A DNA stretch of 64,000 nt from Megasphaera_A sueciensis (GTDB lineage Bacteria > Bacillota > Negativicutes > Veillonellales > Megasphaeraceae), in assembly GCF_050219315.1 (NCBI RefSeq), contig NZ_CP116939.1, forward strand, positions 868,001 through 932,000, read 5' to 3'. A model generated the notes under the pieces. It made no database searches. It worked only from the letters and a program-made list of their open reading frames with translations, and was not told the DNA's origin. Below, one piece after another: positions 56,715 through 64,000 of this stretch (positions are counted from its first letter, which is position 1; every line of letters starts with the position of its first letter). The translations under genes and the position numbers were made by a program.

Positions 56715-57249
56715 AAATGTCCCCCCTATAAAATAATTTTTATATCTCATACGTTATGAAATTATTCTTAGCAAGATTATCTATGTTTTGCATTCACGAC
56801 AAAAACAAGTACCAAACAGTATTTTCCCATCATCCGAAGCTTCTCATATATTTGCTGCACGCAAACATTCCATTCGTTCTTTCAAAATTCCCGCCATATA
56901 GAACAAAAGGCAGCTATAAGAAGCGCAGGCTTATTAGTTATAGTTACCTTTCTATATGCAATAATGTACATCGTATTTTTCCCGTAGTTTTAATTACTTT
57001 CATTTTAGTTTAATAACCAAACATGATAGCTTATTTAAAACTTTTATTTACACATAGTATAACACACTTCTTTTGTTATTATATATTAATATTTTTTTAA
57101 TGAATTCACATAAAGCTATTTACGCACTATGCCCGCACGATTTATTTTCTAAACCTATTCCCATAGATTACCATGCAAAAACGGTCCCCAAAAGGTTATA
57201 TTTTTGAAGTTTAACCGTTGAGGAACAGTTCTTACATTTTTTATTCTAT

Positions 57250-57426
57250 TTACTCCATGTATCGAATTTCTGCACCGTCTGCAGCATGCCCCTTAACCAT
57301 CTGCATAGCCAAATTTTTGACACTGTCCGCTATTTTACTGCTATGGGAAATGGTATGGGTAAAATCAGTATTTTTAGATTTGCCATTAAAATTATTGTAC
57401 TGCAATGCAAAGTTGTATCCTAATAA
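57250..57426 (-). pseudogene. Unrecognised gene fragment
   Basis: A 58-codon stretch open between two stops, without a proper start, reads G-Y-N-F-A-L-Q-Y-N-N-F-N-G-K-S and later T-I-S-H-S-S-K-I-A-D-S-V-K-N-L-A. The second part resembles the start of DhaM-like phosphotransfer proteins (I-V-S-H-S-x-x-I-A-x-G-V), but too little remains for a call. Together with the 56715-57249 gap, where no gene is supported, it suggests decayed DNA between cas1 and the repair genes. Confidence 0.3.
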
Positions 57427-57437
57427 CTATATAAAAA

Positions 57438-57477
57438 TGAGTAGGCTGAAAATGCGATGCAGTTTTTCAACCTACTC
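57438..57477 (-). terminator. Terminator after the DUF1848 gene
   Basis: GAGTAGGTTGAAAAA pairs with TTTTCAGCCTACTC around a 9-nt loop, followed on the minus strand by ATTTTTATA. It closes the alkylation-repair locus. Confidence 0.85.
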
Positions 57478-57484
57478 AAAATAT

Positions 57485-58423
57485 CTAAAATAAACATTGG
57501 TATGGATCCTTTACCGAAATCATTTTCCGCTCAGTAATAACCGCATCTTTTGGCAAATGACCAAATAGGACAGGTGACATAGGGTCATGACAAGCTATAT
57601 GCTGCCGCACGGTCTGCATGGCTGAATTCGCATAACAATATATGCATCCATGTGCACAAGAATCGTACGTGCCAATTTCCACACTTTCCATACAGCCACA
57701 CCCAGGACGTTGATTAGCATCTTTTTTTGAATGAACAGCGCAACCAAGAATATCCTCAATCAACTTTGCATCAATACAGGCAGCATGTTCAATATCATAT
57801 CGACTCAAGTCTATCGCTTCACAGCAGGTAGATAACCGAATTCGATACTTTTGTGCAATGTTAGAAAAGCCCTCCGCAATTCGAAGCATATCGGATTGCT
57901 GCACTTCCATTACGGCTATATTTCGCAAGGCGCTACGCACCTTGGGATAGAAATCCAAAAAGCTGAAAATACAACGCTTCGTATAACCTTCTATCGCAGC
58001 TGCTATTTGCTCAAAATGTTTTAAATGATAGCTGACATCCATATGATCTGTTAGCATAATCGGATCATATCGCCATACGACTCGCTTCGCTCCTATCAAT
58101 GTACTGAGTTTGCGAAAGGTTTGCACTAAAATAGTTTTAGGTGGTAAATATGTCTCTATTTCCCGTCCATACGGTGTCAAGGTAAACTGGAAATAAAATG
58201 GGTAGCCCATCGCAGCAATCTCGTCTAACTTTGAAATCATCGGCGCAGGATTTTTTGTCCAGAACACAAAACAGTCTACGGTTTGTGGCTGTAACTCCAC
58301 CCGACTATAATGCAGCGGATTTCTTGGATTTGGAACGAATACATACCCGTCTCGCAAGCGATTAAGCAGCCATTCTGAATAAAAAGCCGGAATATCTGTA
58401 CGACGGCTCGCACTCACGATCAT
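57485..58423 (-). CDS. DUF1848 family protein
   Basis: 312 residues. N-terminal S-A-S-R-R-T-D-I-P-A-F-Y-S-E-W, F-W-T-K-N-P and W-R-Y-D-P-I blocks are diagnostic for DUF1848. The C-terminal part has a cysteine cluster (C-G-C near 254 and C-A-H-G-C-I-Y-C-Y-A near 267), which may bind a [4Fe-4S] cluster and recalls radical-SAM/photolyase-like DNA repair enzymes. Function is unproved. It is the last gene of the ogt-alkA-alkD-ada unit, 15 nt after the Ada fragment. Confidence 0.85.
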   Translation of the reverse strand: MIVSASRRTDIPAFYSEWLLNRLRDGYVFVPNPRNPLHYSRVELQPQTVDCFVFWTKNPAPMISKLDEIAAMGYPFYFQFTLTPYGREIETYLPPKTILVQTFRKLSTLIGAKRVVWRYDPIMLTDHMDVSYHLKHFEQIAAAIEGYTKRCIFSFLDFYPKVRSALRNIAVMEVQQSDMLRIAEGFSNIAQKYRIRLSTCCEAIDLSRYDIEHAACIDAKLIEDILGCAVHSKKDANQRPGCGCMESVEIGTYDSCAHGCIYCYANSAMQTVRQHIACHDPMSPVLFGHLPKDAVITERKMISVKDPYQCLF

Positions 58424-58438
58424 GAATCGGCCTCCTTA

Positions 58439-58686
58439 CTAAAGACATTTTTCCGATATACATTCGGTGACATATCCATGAATCGCCCGAACTGTGTATA
58501 CATAGGTTAATTTTATTTTTTCGGCGTTCTCTTTTTTGGGCTGAAATTCTAATAAATCAGGGCGCCATCGTTTACAAGGACGAATGCCATTTTTTCTCGC
58601 CTGTTCTTCCGTATCAAAGAACACTGTATTTTTTCGCTTGGGTTGTTTAGATTTACAAGAGGGACGACAAAAAATAAGTTTGTCAT
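58439..58686 (-). pseudogene. Ada metal-binding domain protein, frameshifted at a T6 run
   Basis: From 58668 down the frame reads C-R-P-S-C-K-S-K-Q-P-K-R-K-N-T-V-F-F, then I-R-P-C-K-R-W-R-P-D-L, the methyl-phosphotriester domain of Ada. The ATG at 58686 overlaps the alkD stop (ATGA) but is in another frame; one more T in the run (A6 at 58669-58674 on the plus strand) would join them to give about 82 residues. In addition the fourth zinc Cys (C-K-R-C) is replaced by Trp. The product is very likely inactive in zinc-dependent methyl transfer. Confidence 0.8.
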
Positions 58687-59396
58687 TCCTTTCTCTTTTT
58701 TATTATCTTGATAGATTCCCGCTTCAGTGTTCGAATTTGTTTTTTCGTTTCTTTATCTACTTTTAAAGATTCCATGATTTTCTGCAATGCTTTATGATAT
58801 GTAAAATCATCCAAACAATTCTTTTGCAGATACTGCAGCGTAATTTCAGGAAACTGAATATAACAGACAGAAATTGCCCAAGCGACTGCCATCTTTACAT
58901 AATATCCACTATGCTGCACCCTATCCAGTTGATGAATAACTTCCACAATATAAGATTCATTAATATAGTAAAAAATCAACATAATGACCGCAAACCGGAT
59001 ATAAAATTCCTGATTTGACGTTAAATACGGTTGCAAAAAATCCCACATTTGCGTAGGACATTCTCTCGTAAATTTGAGTCCCGTGCAAAAGCTGTCACAT
59101 ACCGACCAATTATCAATTTTAGGAACAAAAGTTTGTATATATAAAAACCGTTCTTCTGGTGAGCACTTCACACAACCTATCACCATTCCCTGCAGCATGA
59201 TCTCTTCAAATGAAGCATCCTGTGCCGTTTGCAAATATGTACGCCAATCCGATTTTGAAAGCTGCTTTGCTATTTTTCGAAGTAAAGGGAGCCGAACCCC
59301 CAGAACATGTTCCGTGTGCGGAAGCAGTCCGGAAGAAAAAATACGATAGTCTGTTTCCGCCAGCGCTTCTATCTGCTGTCTAATCTTTTTTTGCAT
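58683..59396 (-). CDS. DNA alkylation repair protein, AlkD-like
   Basis: 237 residues, all-helical with HEAT-like repeats. V-L-G-V-R-L-P-L-L-R-K-I-A-K, the W-S-V-C-D-S-F-C stretch and F-A-V-I-M-L-I-F-Y-Y match the AlkD family, which removes N3- and N7-alkylated bases. The reading frame is undamaged, in contrast to alkA and ogt upstream. The stop overlaps the Ada start. The Trp and Asp of the active site (W-x-x-x-D) are present at about residue 96. Confidence 0.88.
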   Translation of the reverse strand: MQKKIRQQIEALAETDYRIFSSGLLPHTEHVLGVRLPLLRKIAKQLSKSDWRTYLQTAQDASFEEIMLQGMVIGCVKCSPEERFLYIQTFVPKIDNWSVCDSFCTGLKFTRECPTQMWDFLQPYLTSNQEFYIRFAVIMLIFYYINESYIVEVIHQLDRVQHSGYYVKMAVAWAISVCYIQFPEITLQYLQKNCLDDFTYHKALQKIMESLKVDKETKKQIRTLKRESIKIIKKRKE

Positions 59397-59449
59397 CCGT
59401 TTTCTTCTCCTTTTTATTTAAAGTCAGATAAACGTTGTCTTTTTGTTTC

Positions 59450-60115
59450 CTAGGTGTATTTCTTCTTTGATTCCATGTTGTCCTGCTCCCATCCAGCCTA
59501 TAAAAAAGCAATTTTCCATAAATAAATAGAAACTACCGAACCATACGGTGAATAGCTGCTTTTACACCTTTCAAACTGATCCGTCGTCAATTTTGGGAAC
59601 CCATAGAGTTTTTCCATTCCTCTGCGAATAGCGATATCGCCCTAGCTAACGATATCGGACCGTTCCATACAATTAATCAACAGCATTTATGCCGTCCAAA
59701 GACCGATTCCTTTGATTGCGGTTAGACGCTCAATAACCGCCTGATCCGACAATGTCCATAAATTCTCCATACAAATACTGCACTGTATAATCTTTTTTGA
59801 CCATGACGAAATCATAATCGCTTTTTTCATGATCATGCCACATTGTTGAATCGCATCGTCAGAAACGCACGACAGATTTTCCGGTGTAATATCGTCGATA
59901 TTTTGCTACATATCCATCCAGACTATCTTTGCGGAACGTACAGAAACCAACTGACCTACAATTGCATAGACCAATACTGCAAATAAATCAGGAATCACCT
60001 CGCGTTCCACACTACCAAGCATTGCCATTGCAGTGCCTAACACCGGATCGGTAACAGCGAGGTATTCCACTTCTTTTCTTCCATAATCAAAATATTTTGT
60101 TTCAACAATTGGCAT
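59450..60115 (-). pseudogene. alkA: DNA-3-methyladenine glycosylase II (alkA), decayed
   Basis: One continuous frame from the ATG at 60115 encodes an HhH-GPD glycosylase: F-D-Y-G-R-K-E-V-E-Y-L, R-E-V-I-P-D-L-F-A-V-L-V, D-I-T-P-E-N-L, then L-T-A-I-K-G-I-G-L-W-T-A and G-D-I-A-I-R-R-G-M. It is broken by four in-frame stops (after WMDM, after GLWTA, after DIVS and after IAFL). Several fall where the family has Trp or Glu. The catalytic Asp region (V-S-stop-G-D-I-A-I) survives. The original protein would have been about 215-220 residues. Confidence 0.9.
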
Positions 60116-60262
60116 ATGTTTGTTCCAATTTCAATAATTTTTCCTTAATATCCAAACCGGCTGCATATCCCACAATTTCCCATTTACGCCAATGACACGG
60201 TAACATGGCGTCACAAGTAAGATTGGATTTTTATTATTTGCCATCCCCACGGCCCGGGATGC
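60102..60262 (-). pseudogene. ogt: Methylated-DNA-[protein]-cysteine methyltransferase (ogt) remnant
   Basis: The last third of an Ogt-type protein: A-S-R-A-V-G-M-A-N-N-K-N-P-I, then T-P-C-Y-R-V-I-G-V-N-G, then, after a 1-nt deletion, G-Y-A-A-G-L-D-I-K-E-K-L-L-K-L-E-Q. The normal P-C-H-R-V reads P-C-Y-R-V. The N-terminal two thirds are not readable in 60263-60650. It overlaps the start of the alkA pseudogene, so the two were once coupled. Confidence 0.85.
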
Positions 60263-60720
60263 TTACGAAAAAGGCTCTTCGACACTTCAACTCCCCAATC
60301 CCCTTAATTTTGAAAGATAGTGTTCTTTTTCTCGAAGACAGGTTTCTTCTCCATTCTCATTTTCGCGTTGTTCACAGTGTCATTTCTATTGTATTCTATA
60401 AGTTAGCTAAAACCAAAAATTTTATCTCTGGTTTTAGTTGCGTACCCCATACGTTTGACCGGCCGCTGGAATGGAATTCTCAGCTTTGCTGTCCTGCATG
60501 CAGCAGCGATATAATCATCGCTGAAATTTGTTACAATCATGCTTTGGTTTCTCTCAAGCAATTTGTCAAAAAAACAAAACACAAATTGCCATGCCGATCT
60601 TCTTGATTTTAGCTCCTGTCTGCTCCCATATCGGATTCATACTCACTGCATATAGATGTAATGTACGTTATAAATAAAAATTTTTTAGAGGATTTGGCCA
60701 ACTCTTTTTGAAAACTTTTC
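60263..60720. other. Gene-poor stretch before guaA
   Basis: No supported gene. It probably contains the unreadable upstream part of ogt or other decayed coding DNA. A plus-strand open frame at 60205-60606 has no ribosome site and overlaps the ogt relic, so it is not counted. Confidence 0.5.
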
Positions 60721-60730
60721 TATTATAACA

Positions 60731-60777
60731 AAAGACCTTGCACAGGCTTCGTAAAAAGCTTTTATACAAGGTCTTTT
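60731..60777 (-). terminator. Terminator after guaA
   Basis: AAAGACCTTG and CAAGGTCTTT (60731-60740 with 60767-60776) enclose a 26-nt loop; on the minus strand TTGTTATAAT follows, on the plus strand TTGTATA. It may work in both directions. Confidence 0.65.
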
Positions 60778-60847
60778 TGTATATATCAGCAAGCTAACCA
60801 TTTTTCCTCTCGGTGAATACATGAGGGTATCCTGAGACATTTATTTC

Positions 60848-62383
60848 TTATTCCCATTCTATAGTAGCAGGTGGTTTACTGGTTATATCATATACAATAC
60901 GGTTAATGTGGTCTACCTCATTTACAATACGGCTGGAAATTTTATCCAATACGTCATAGGGAATCCGAGCCCAATCAGCCGTCATAAAGTCTGTCGTTGT
61001 GACTCCGCGCAGGGCCAGCGTATAGTCATAGGTACGGAAGTCGCCCATAACACCGACGGTACGGTTTGAGGTCAGTACGGCAAAGTATTGATTAATGGAG
61101 CGGTTCAAGCCGGCATTCGCAATTTCTTCACGGAAGATGGCATCAGCGTCCCGCAGGACCGCTAGTTTATCCGTCGTGATTTCACCCATGACACGGATAG
61201 CAAGTCCCGGTCCGGGAAAAGGCTGACGCCATACAAGGTATTCCGGAAGTCCCAGTTCAGCCCCGAGTTCACGTACTTCATCTTTAAAGAGGTTGCGCAG
61301 GGGTTCGATAAGTCCCTTGAAATCGACAACCGCCGGAAGGCCTCCAACATTATGGTGGCTTTTGATAACTGCCGCATCACCGGCCCCTGATTCAATGACA
61401 TCAGGGTATATCGTACCTTGTGCCAGATAATCGACGGTTCCGATTTTACGTCCTTCTTCTTCAAATACACGGATGAATTCTTCGCCTATGATTTTGCGTT
61501 TCCGTTCCGGTTCACTTACTCCTTTTAATTTGCCAAGGAATCGGTCTGAGGCATCGACACGGACAAATTTCATCCCGGAGTTCTGAAATGCCGCTTCTAC
61601 TTCGTCTCCTTCGTTTTTCCGAAGCAGGCCATGGTCTACAAAGATACAAGTCAGCTGACTGCCAACAGCCTTAGAAATCAATGCCGCTGCGACAGAGCTG
61701 TCTACGCCACCGGATAGAGCAAGAACTACCTTTCCATTCCCGATGGTCTTGCGAATAGTATTGATTGCCGTTTTTGCATAATTAGCCATCGTCCAGGATC
61801 CGGTACAGCCGCAGACTTCAAACAGGAAGTTATGAAGCATTTCCTTACCGTGTTCGGTATGCAGTACTTCCGGGTGGTATTGCATCGCATAGAGTTTCTT
61901 TGCTTTATTCTGCATCGCCGCGACCGGACAGTTTTCTGTATGTGCAATGATTTCAAAATCAGCCGGTATTTTTGCAACGTAGTCCGTATGGCTCATCCAC
62001 ACTGTTTCCTGTTCCTGCAATCCTTTAAACAAAGGGGATGCTGTATCGACAGAAATAGCCGTCTTGCCAAATTCACGCATATCGGCTTGTTCTACTTCGC
62101 CGCCCAGTGTTTGTGCCATAAACTGCATTCCGTAGCAAAGCCCCAGTACAGGAATTCCCAGTTGAAAGACTTTTTCTTCAATTTTCGGTGCCTTTTCTTC
62201 ATATACACTTGCCGGACCGCCGGTGAAAATAATCCCCTGCGGCTGCAATTCCTTTATCTTGCTCACCGCTTTGTGATACGGGTACACTTCACAATACACA
62301 TGATTTTCACGGACGCGCCGCGCAATAAGCTGGTTATACTGACCGCCAAAATCGACAACAACTACTACCTCTTTGTTATCCAT
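60848..62383 (-). CDS. guaA: GMP synthase (glutamine-hydrolysing)
   Basis: 511 residues, full length. Class I amidotransferase domain with the nucleophile in G-L-C-Y-G-M-Q (near 82) and H-P-E (near 169); ATP pyrophosphatase with L-S-G-G-V-D-S-S (near 224); C-terminal dimerisation domain ending P-P-A-T-I-E-W-E. It converts XMP to GMP. AGGAGGATATGA precedes the ATG. No guanine-type riboswitch was recognised in the short leader. Confidence 0.97.
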   Translation of the reverse strand: MDNKEVVVVVDFGGQYNQLIARRVRENHVYCEVYPYHKAVSKIKELQPQGIIFTGGPASVYEEKAPKIEEKVFQLGIPVLGLCYGMQFMAQTLGGEVEQADMREFGKTAISVDTASPLFKGLQEQETVWMSHTDYVAKIPADFEIIAHTENCPVAAMQNKAKKLYAMQYHPEVLHTEHGKEMLHNFLFEVCGCTGSWTMANYAKTAINTIRKTIGNGKVVLALSGGVDSSVAAALISKAVGSQLTCIFVDHGLLRKNEGDEVEAAFQNSGMKFVRVDASDRFLGKLKGVSEPERKRKIIGEEFIRVFEEEGRKIGTVDYLAQGTIYPDVIESGAGDAAVIKSHHNVGGLPAVVDFKGLIEPLRNLFKDEVRELGAELGLPEYLVWRQPFPGPGLAIRVMGEITTDKLAVLRDADAIFREEIANAGLNRSINQYFAVLTSNRTVGVMGDFRTYDYTLALRGVTTTDFMTADWARIPYDVLDKISSRIVNEVDHINRIVYDITSKPPATIEWE

Positions 62384-62415
62384 TCATATCCTCCTCAATA
62401 CTTTTAGTATATTTC

Positions 62416-62443
62416 ATTATATCATCTCATAGATAGAATGGAA
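62416..62443 (-). promoter_or_regulatory. Candidate guaA promoter
   Basis: TATAAT with TTCCAT 16 nt upstream on the minus strand, about 30 nt before the guaA ATG. Confidence 0.45.
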
Positions 62444-62454
62444 ACCGTAAATTT

Positions 62455-62498
62455 TTAAAAACAAAGAGGAATGAACCCTGTCATGAGCTCATTCCTCT
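62455..62498 (-). terminator. Terminator after the CBS-domain gene
   Basis: AGAGGAATGA (62465-62474) pairs with TCATTCCTCT (62489-62498), followed on the minus strand by TTGTTTTTAAAAATTT. Confidence 0.88.
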
Positions 62499-62514
62499 GT
62501 TTTTATATCACTTT

Positions 62515-63003
62515 TTACTTTTCTTCTTCCGTATCTGCCTTACCATATTCGGAATATAACTCTTCCAGAATGTCCCGCCGTGTAATGATTCCTACTACAC
62601 GTTTATCCTTTACGATAGGAATAACCTTTAAGTGTTCGGCAACCATAACCCCGGCAATCTGTTCGATATCGGCATCGGGAGCGGCAATAATAACATTGCG
62701 TGTCATCATATCCCGAGCGGTGCAAGCCAGCAGTTTTTTAAAACCCTTATCATATTCGCTGATGCCATTATAATAAATACTGGCTCCTAGTAGATTGACA
62801 TAATGCGGTACATGAGGCTTTATCTTTTTGTATAATAAATCCCCATCTGTAATAATTCCAATCAGTTTTTCTTCATCATCTACCACCGGAATAGCAGACA
62901 CTTTGTTTTTTACAAACATGTCTACCAAATCAAACACAGATGTATCCGGGCTTGCTGTAATGACATATTTTTCCATAATATCCGATGCTATACGTTCTTG
63001 CAT
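62515..63003 (-). CDS. Two-CBS-domain protein
   Basis: 162 residues from the ATG at 63003, which follows GGGAGGTTGAGCGT. Two CBS domains: residues about 8-60 (F-V-K-N-K-V-S-A-I-P-V-V-D, G-I-I-T-D-G-D-L) and about 95-150 (H-L-K-V-I-P-I-V-K-D, G-I-I-T-R-R-D-I-L). CBS pairs bind adenine nucleotides and act as energy or ligand sensors. No catalytic domain attached. It lies just upstream of guaA, but its own terminator separates them. Confidence 0.9.
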   Translation of the reverse strand: MQERIASDIMEKYVITASPDTSVFDLVDMFVKNKVSAIPVVDDEEKLIGIITDGDLLYKKIKPHVPHYVNLLGASIYYNGISEYDKGFKKLLACTARDMMTRNVIIAAPDADIEQIAGVMVAEHLKVIPIVKDKRVVGIITRRDILEELYSEYGKADTEEEK

Positions 63004-63130
63004 ACGCTCAACCTCCCTGCTTTTAGTCTTTATACTGACGATATGAAATCCCAAGTAAATTTCATTCTTAGTATACTAATTACACAAAAGAAGTTGAAAT
63101 TCCTGCTTTTATTTTTAACTTGCTCAAATT

Positions 63131-63610
63131 TCACAGATGATATGGTTCATGACGTCCTATTTTAATAGCTCTATACAGTTGCTCCAATAGTAAGAGACGT
63201 ATCATTTGATGCGTCAATGTAATGCGTCCAAAGGAGATACACAGATCTGCACGGCGCCGTATCCTGTCCGATAATCCAAACGGACCACCGATAATAAAAG
63301 ATAATTCACTGCAGCCATAGACAGCCAATTCGGAAAATTTCTCCGCCATCGCTTCGGAAGAGATAAGTGTTCCCTGTACATCCAGTACAAAAAGAAAGGA
63401 GTCCTCACGCACCTGGCGCAAAAGCTTTTCCCCTTCCGTATCAAGAACTCGTTTTTTGTCGGCAGCAGAAGGTCTGTCCGGCATTCTTTCTTCTGGTAGA
63501 ACCGTTATTTCCACCTGTCCATACGGTCGCAGTCGTTTCAAAAACTCGTCCATGCCTGCCGTTAAATACGCTTCCTTGATTTTCCCAATTGTAATAATAT
63601 GATATTTCAT
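63131..63610 (-). CDS. rlmH: 23S rRNA (pseudouridine-1915-N3)-methyltransferase RlmH
   Basis: About 159 residues, SPOUT fold. N-terminal M-K-Y-H-I-I-T-I-G-K-I-K-E and the knotted SAM-binding loop F-I-I-G-G-P-F-G-L-S, with the C-terminal H-Q-M-I-R-L-L-L-L-E-Q-L-Y-R-A motif. Methylates helix 69 of 23S rRNA. The ATG at 63610 matches the family start; two ATGs at 63622/63625 are open as alternatives. It begins 1 nt after the stop of the HtrA-like gene. Confidence 0.95.
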   Translation of the reverse strand: MKYHIITIGKIKEAYLTAGMDEFLKRLRPYGQVEITVLPEERMPDRPSAADKKRVLDTEGEKLLRQVREDSFLFVLDVQGTLISSEAMAEKFSELAVYGCSELSFIIGGPFGLSDRIRRRADLCISFGRITLTHQMIRLLLLEQLYRAIKIGRHEPYHL

Positions 63611-63611
63611 C

Positions 63612-64000
63612 CTATTTTTCATCATCCTTCGGTGCTTCCTGCAATGTTACCTGCACCGTTTCTTGCGCATTGTTGCGCAGATAGGTAATCGTCACGGAAT
63701 CGCCGACTTTATGTGCTTTCATTACATCCTGCAAGGCATTAAAGTCCTTTAAGTCCGCATCATCCATCTTGATCAGTATATCACCATGTTGAATTCCGGC
63801 CTGTGCTAGCGGGCCTCCAGCAATAACCTGATATACATAAATACCATCCACCTGCAAGTCCATGCCAAACCGTCCGGCCATTTGCTTATCGAGTCCGTAT
63901 ACTCCCAGATACGGCCGAACTACCTTGCCATTTTTAATCAAAGATTCCAAAATAGGTCGTACCGTGTCGATAGGAATAGCAAAACCCAACCCCTCAACAC
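63612..64000 (-). CDS. HtrA/DegP-type serine protease, C-terminal part (5' end cut by window)
   Basis: The last 129 residues or so of an S1C protease: G-L-G-F-A-I-P-I-D-T-V closes the trypsin-like domain, followed by a PDZ domain (Y-L-G-V-Y-G-L, A-G-I-Q-H-G-D-I-L-I-K-M-D). The catalytic triad lies off the window. An envelope protease of the quality-control type. The pair htrA-rlmH is common in Firmicutes. Confidence 0.9.
   Translation of the reverse strand, partial: VEGLGFAIPIDTVRPILESLIKNGKVVRPYLGVYGLDKQMAGRFGMDLQVDGIYVYQVIAGGPLAQAGIQHGDILIKMDDADLKDFNALQDVMKAHKVGDSVTITYLRNNAQETVQVTLQEAPKDDEK

Noticed and set aside
56756..57013. Plus-strand open frame of 85 codons upstream of cas1
   Set aside because: No ribosome site, low-complexity composition, and it occupies the likely cas promoter region.
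60205..60606. Plus-strand open frame of 133 codons
   Set aside because: It overlaps the ogt relic on the other strand, has no ribosome site, and has no recognisable composition or domain.
62384..62460. Purine riboswitch before guaA
   Set aside because: The leader is too short and lacks the paired loops of the purine aptamer.

Overview
The window looks like a chromosomal segment of an anaerobic Negativicutes bacterium, in the Megasphaera/Anaeroglobus/Dialister neighbourhood of the Veillonellales. That placement is inferred from gene content and from the resemblance of the encoded proteins to that group; no search was run. Base composition is moderate to low in GC in most places. One stretch, the atpD-atpG-atpA part of the ATP synthase operon, is clearly richer in GC.

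Layout. 1-7.4 kb: minus-strand housekeeping and envelope genes (thioesterase fragment, YkvA-like, DUF697-like, SDR, TauE/SafE permease, divergent polysaccharide deacetylase, MGDG-synthase-like glycosyltransferase, HU, MazG). 7.4-14.1 kb: SpoVB-like flippase, mfd, and divergently prfC. 14.1-20.3 kb: TVP38-like protein, EamA transporter, threonine synthase, APC amino-acid permease, RlmI-like methyltransferase. 20.3-25.9 kb: topA-trmFO-hslV-hslU. 26-33.1 kb: the full F1Fo ATP synthase operon (atpZ-I-B-E-F-H-A-G-D-C in transcription order), ending at a perfect terminator. 33.4-40.0 kb: wecA/tagO-like and wecB, a PFL-family/ACT pair, pgm, and xth on the plus strand.

A tRNA-Leu(TAG) at 40.08 kb opens an accessory region that runs to about 60.7 kb. 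It holds a possible integrase-tail relic, a transposase stub, a small CGCPC-motif protein, a broken K+ channel, a few unknown small genes, a GGDEF/EAL protein and a PNPOx-like protein. It then holds a CRISPR array of 40 repeats and 39 spacers with a complete type I-F cas set (cas1, cas2-3, csy1, csy2, csy3, cas6f). The csy1 (cas8f) gene is out of frame at a run of eight G residues; loss of one G would restore it. Beyond cas1 lies an alkylation-damage repair locus in visible decay: ogt and alkA are pseudogenes, an Ada metal-binding domain is frameshifted and has lost one zinc cysteine, while an AlkD-like glycosylase and a DUF1848 protein remain open. From 60.8 kb the core chromosome resumes: guaA, a CBS-domain protein, rlmH and the end of an HtrA-type protease.

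No clearly new multi-gene defence system was seen. The points most worth a second look are the phase-variable-looking csy1, the decaying alkylation locus, an ATP synthase c subunit with a second carboxylate (Asp29) in the ion-binding region, and the compositional step inside the atp operon.
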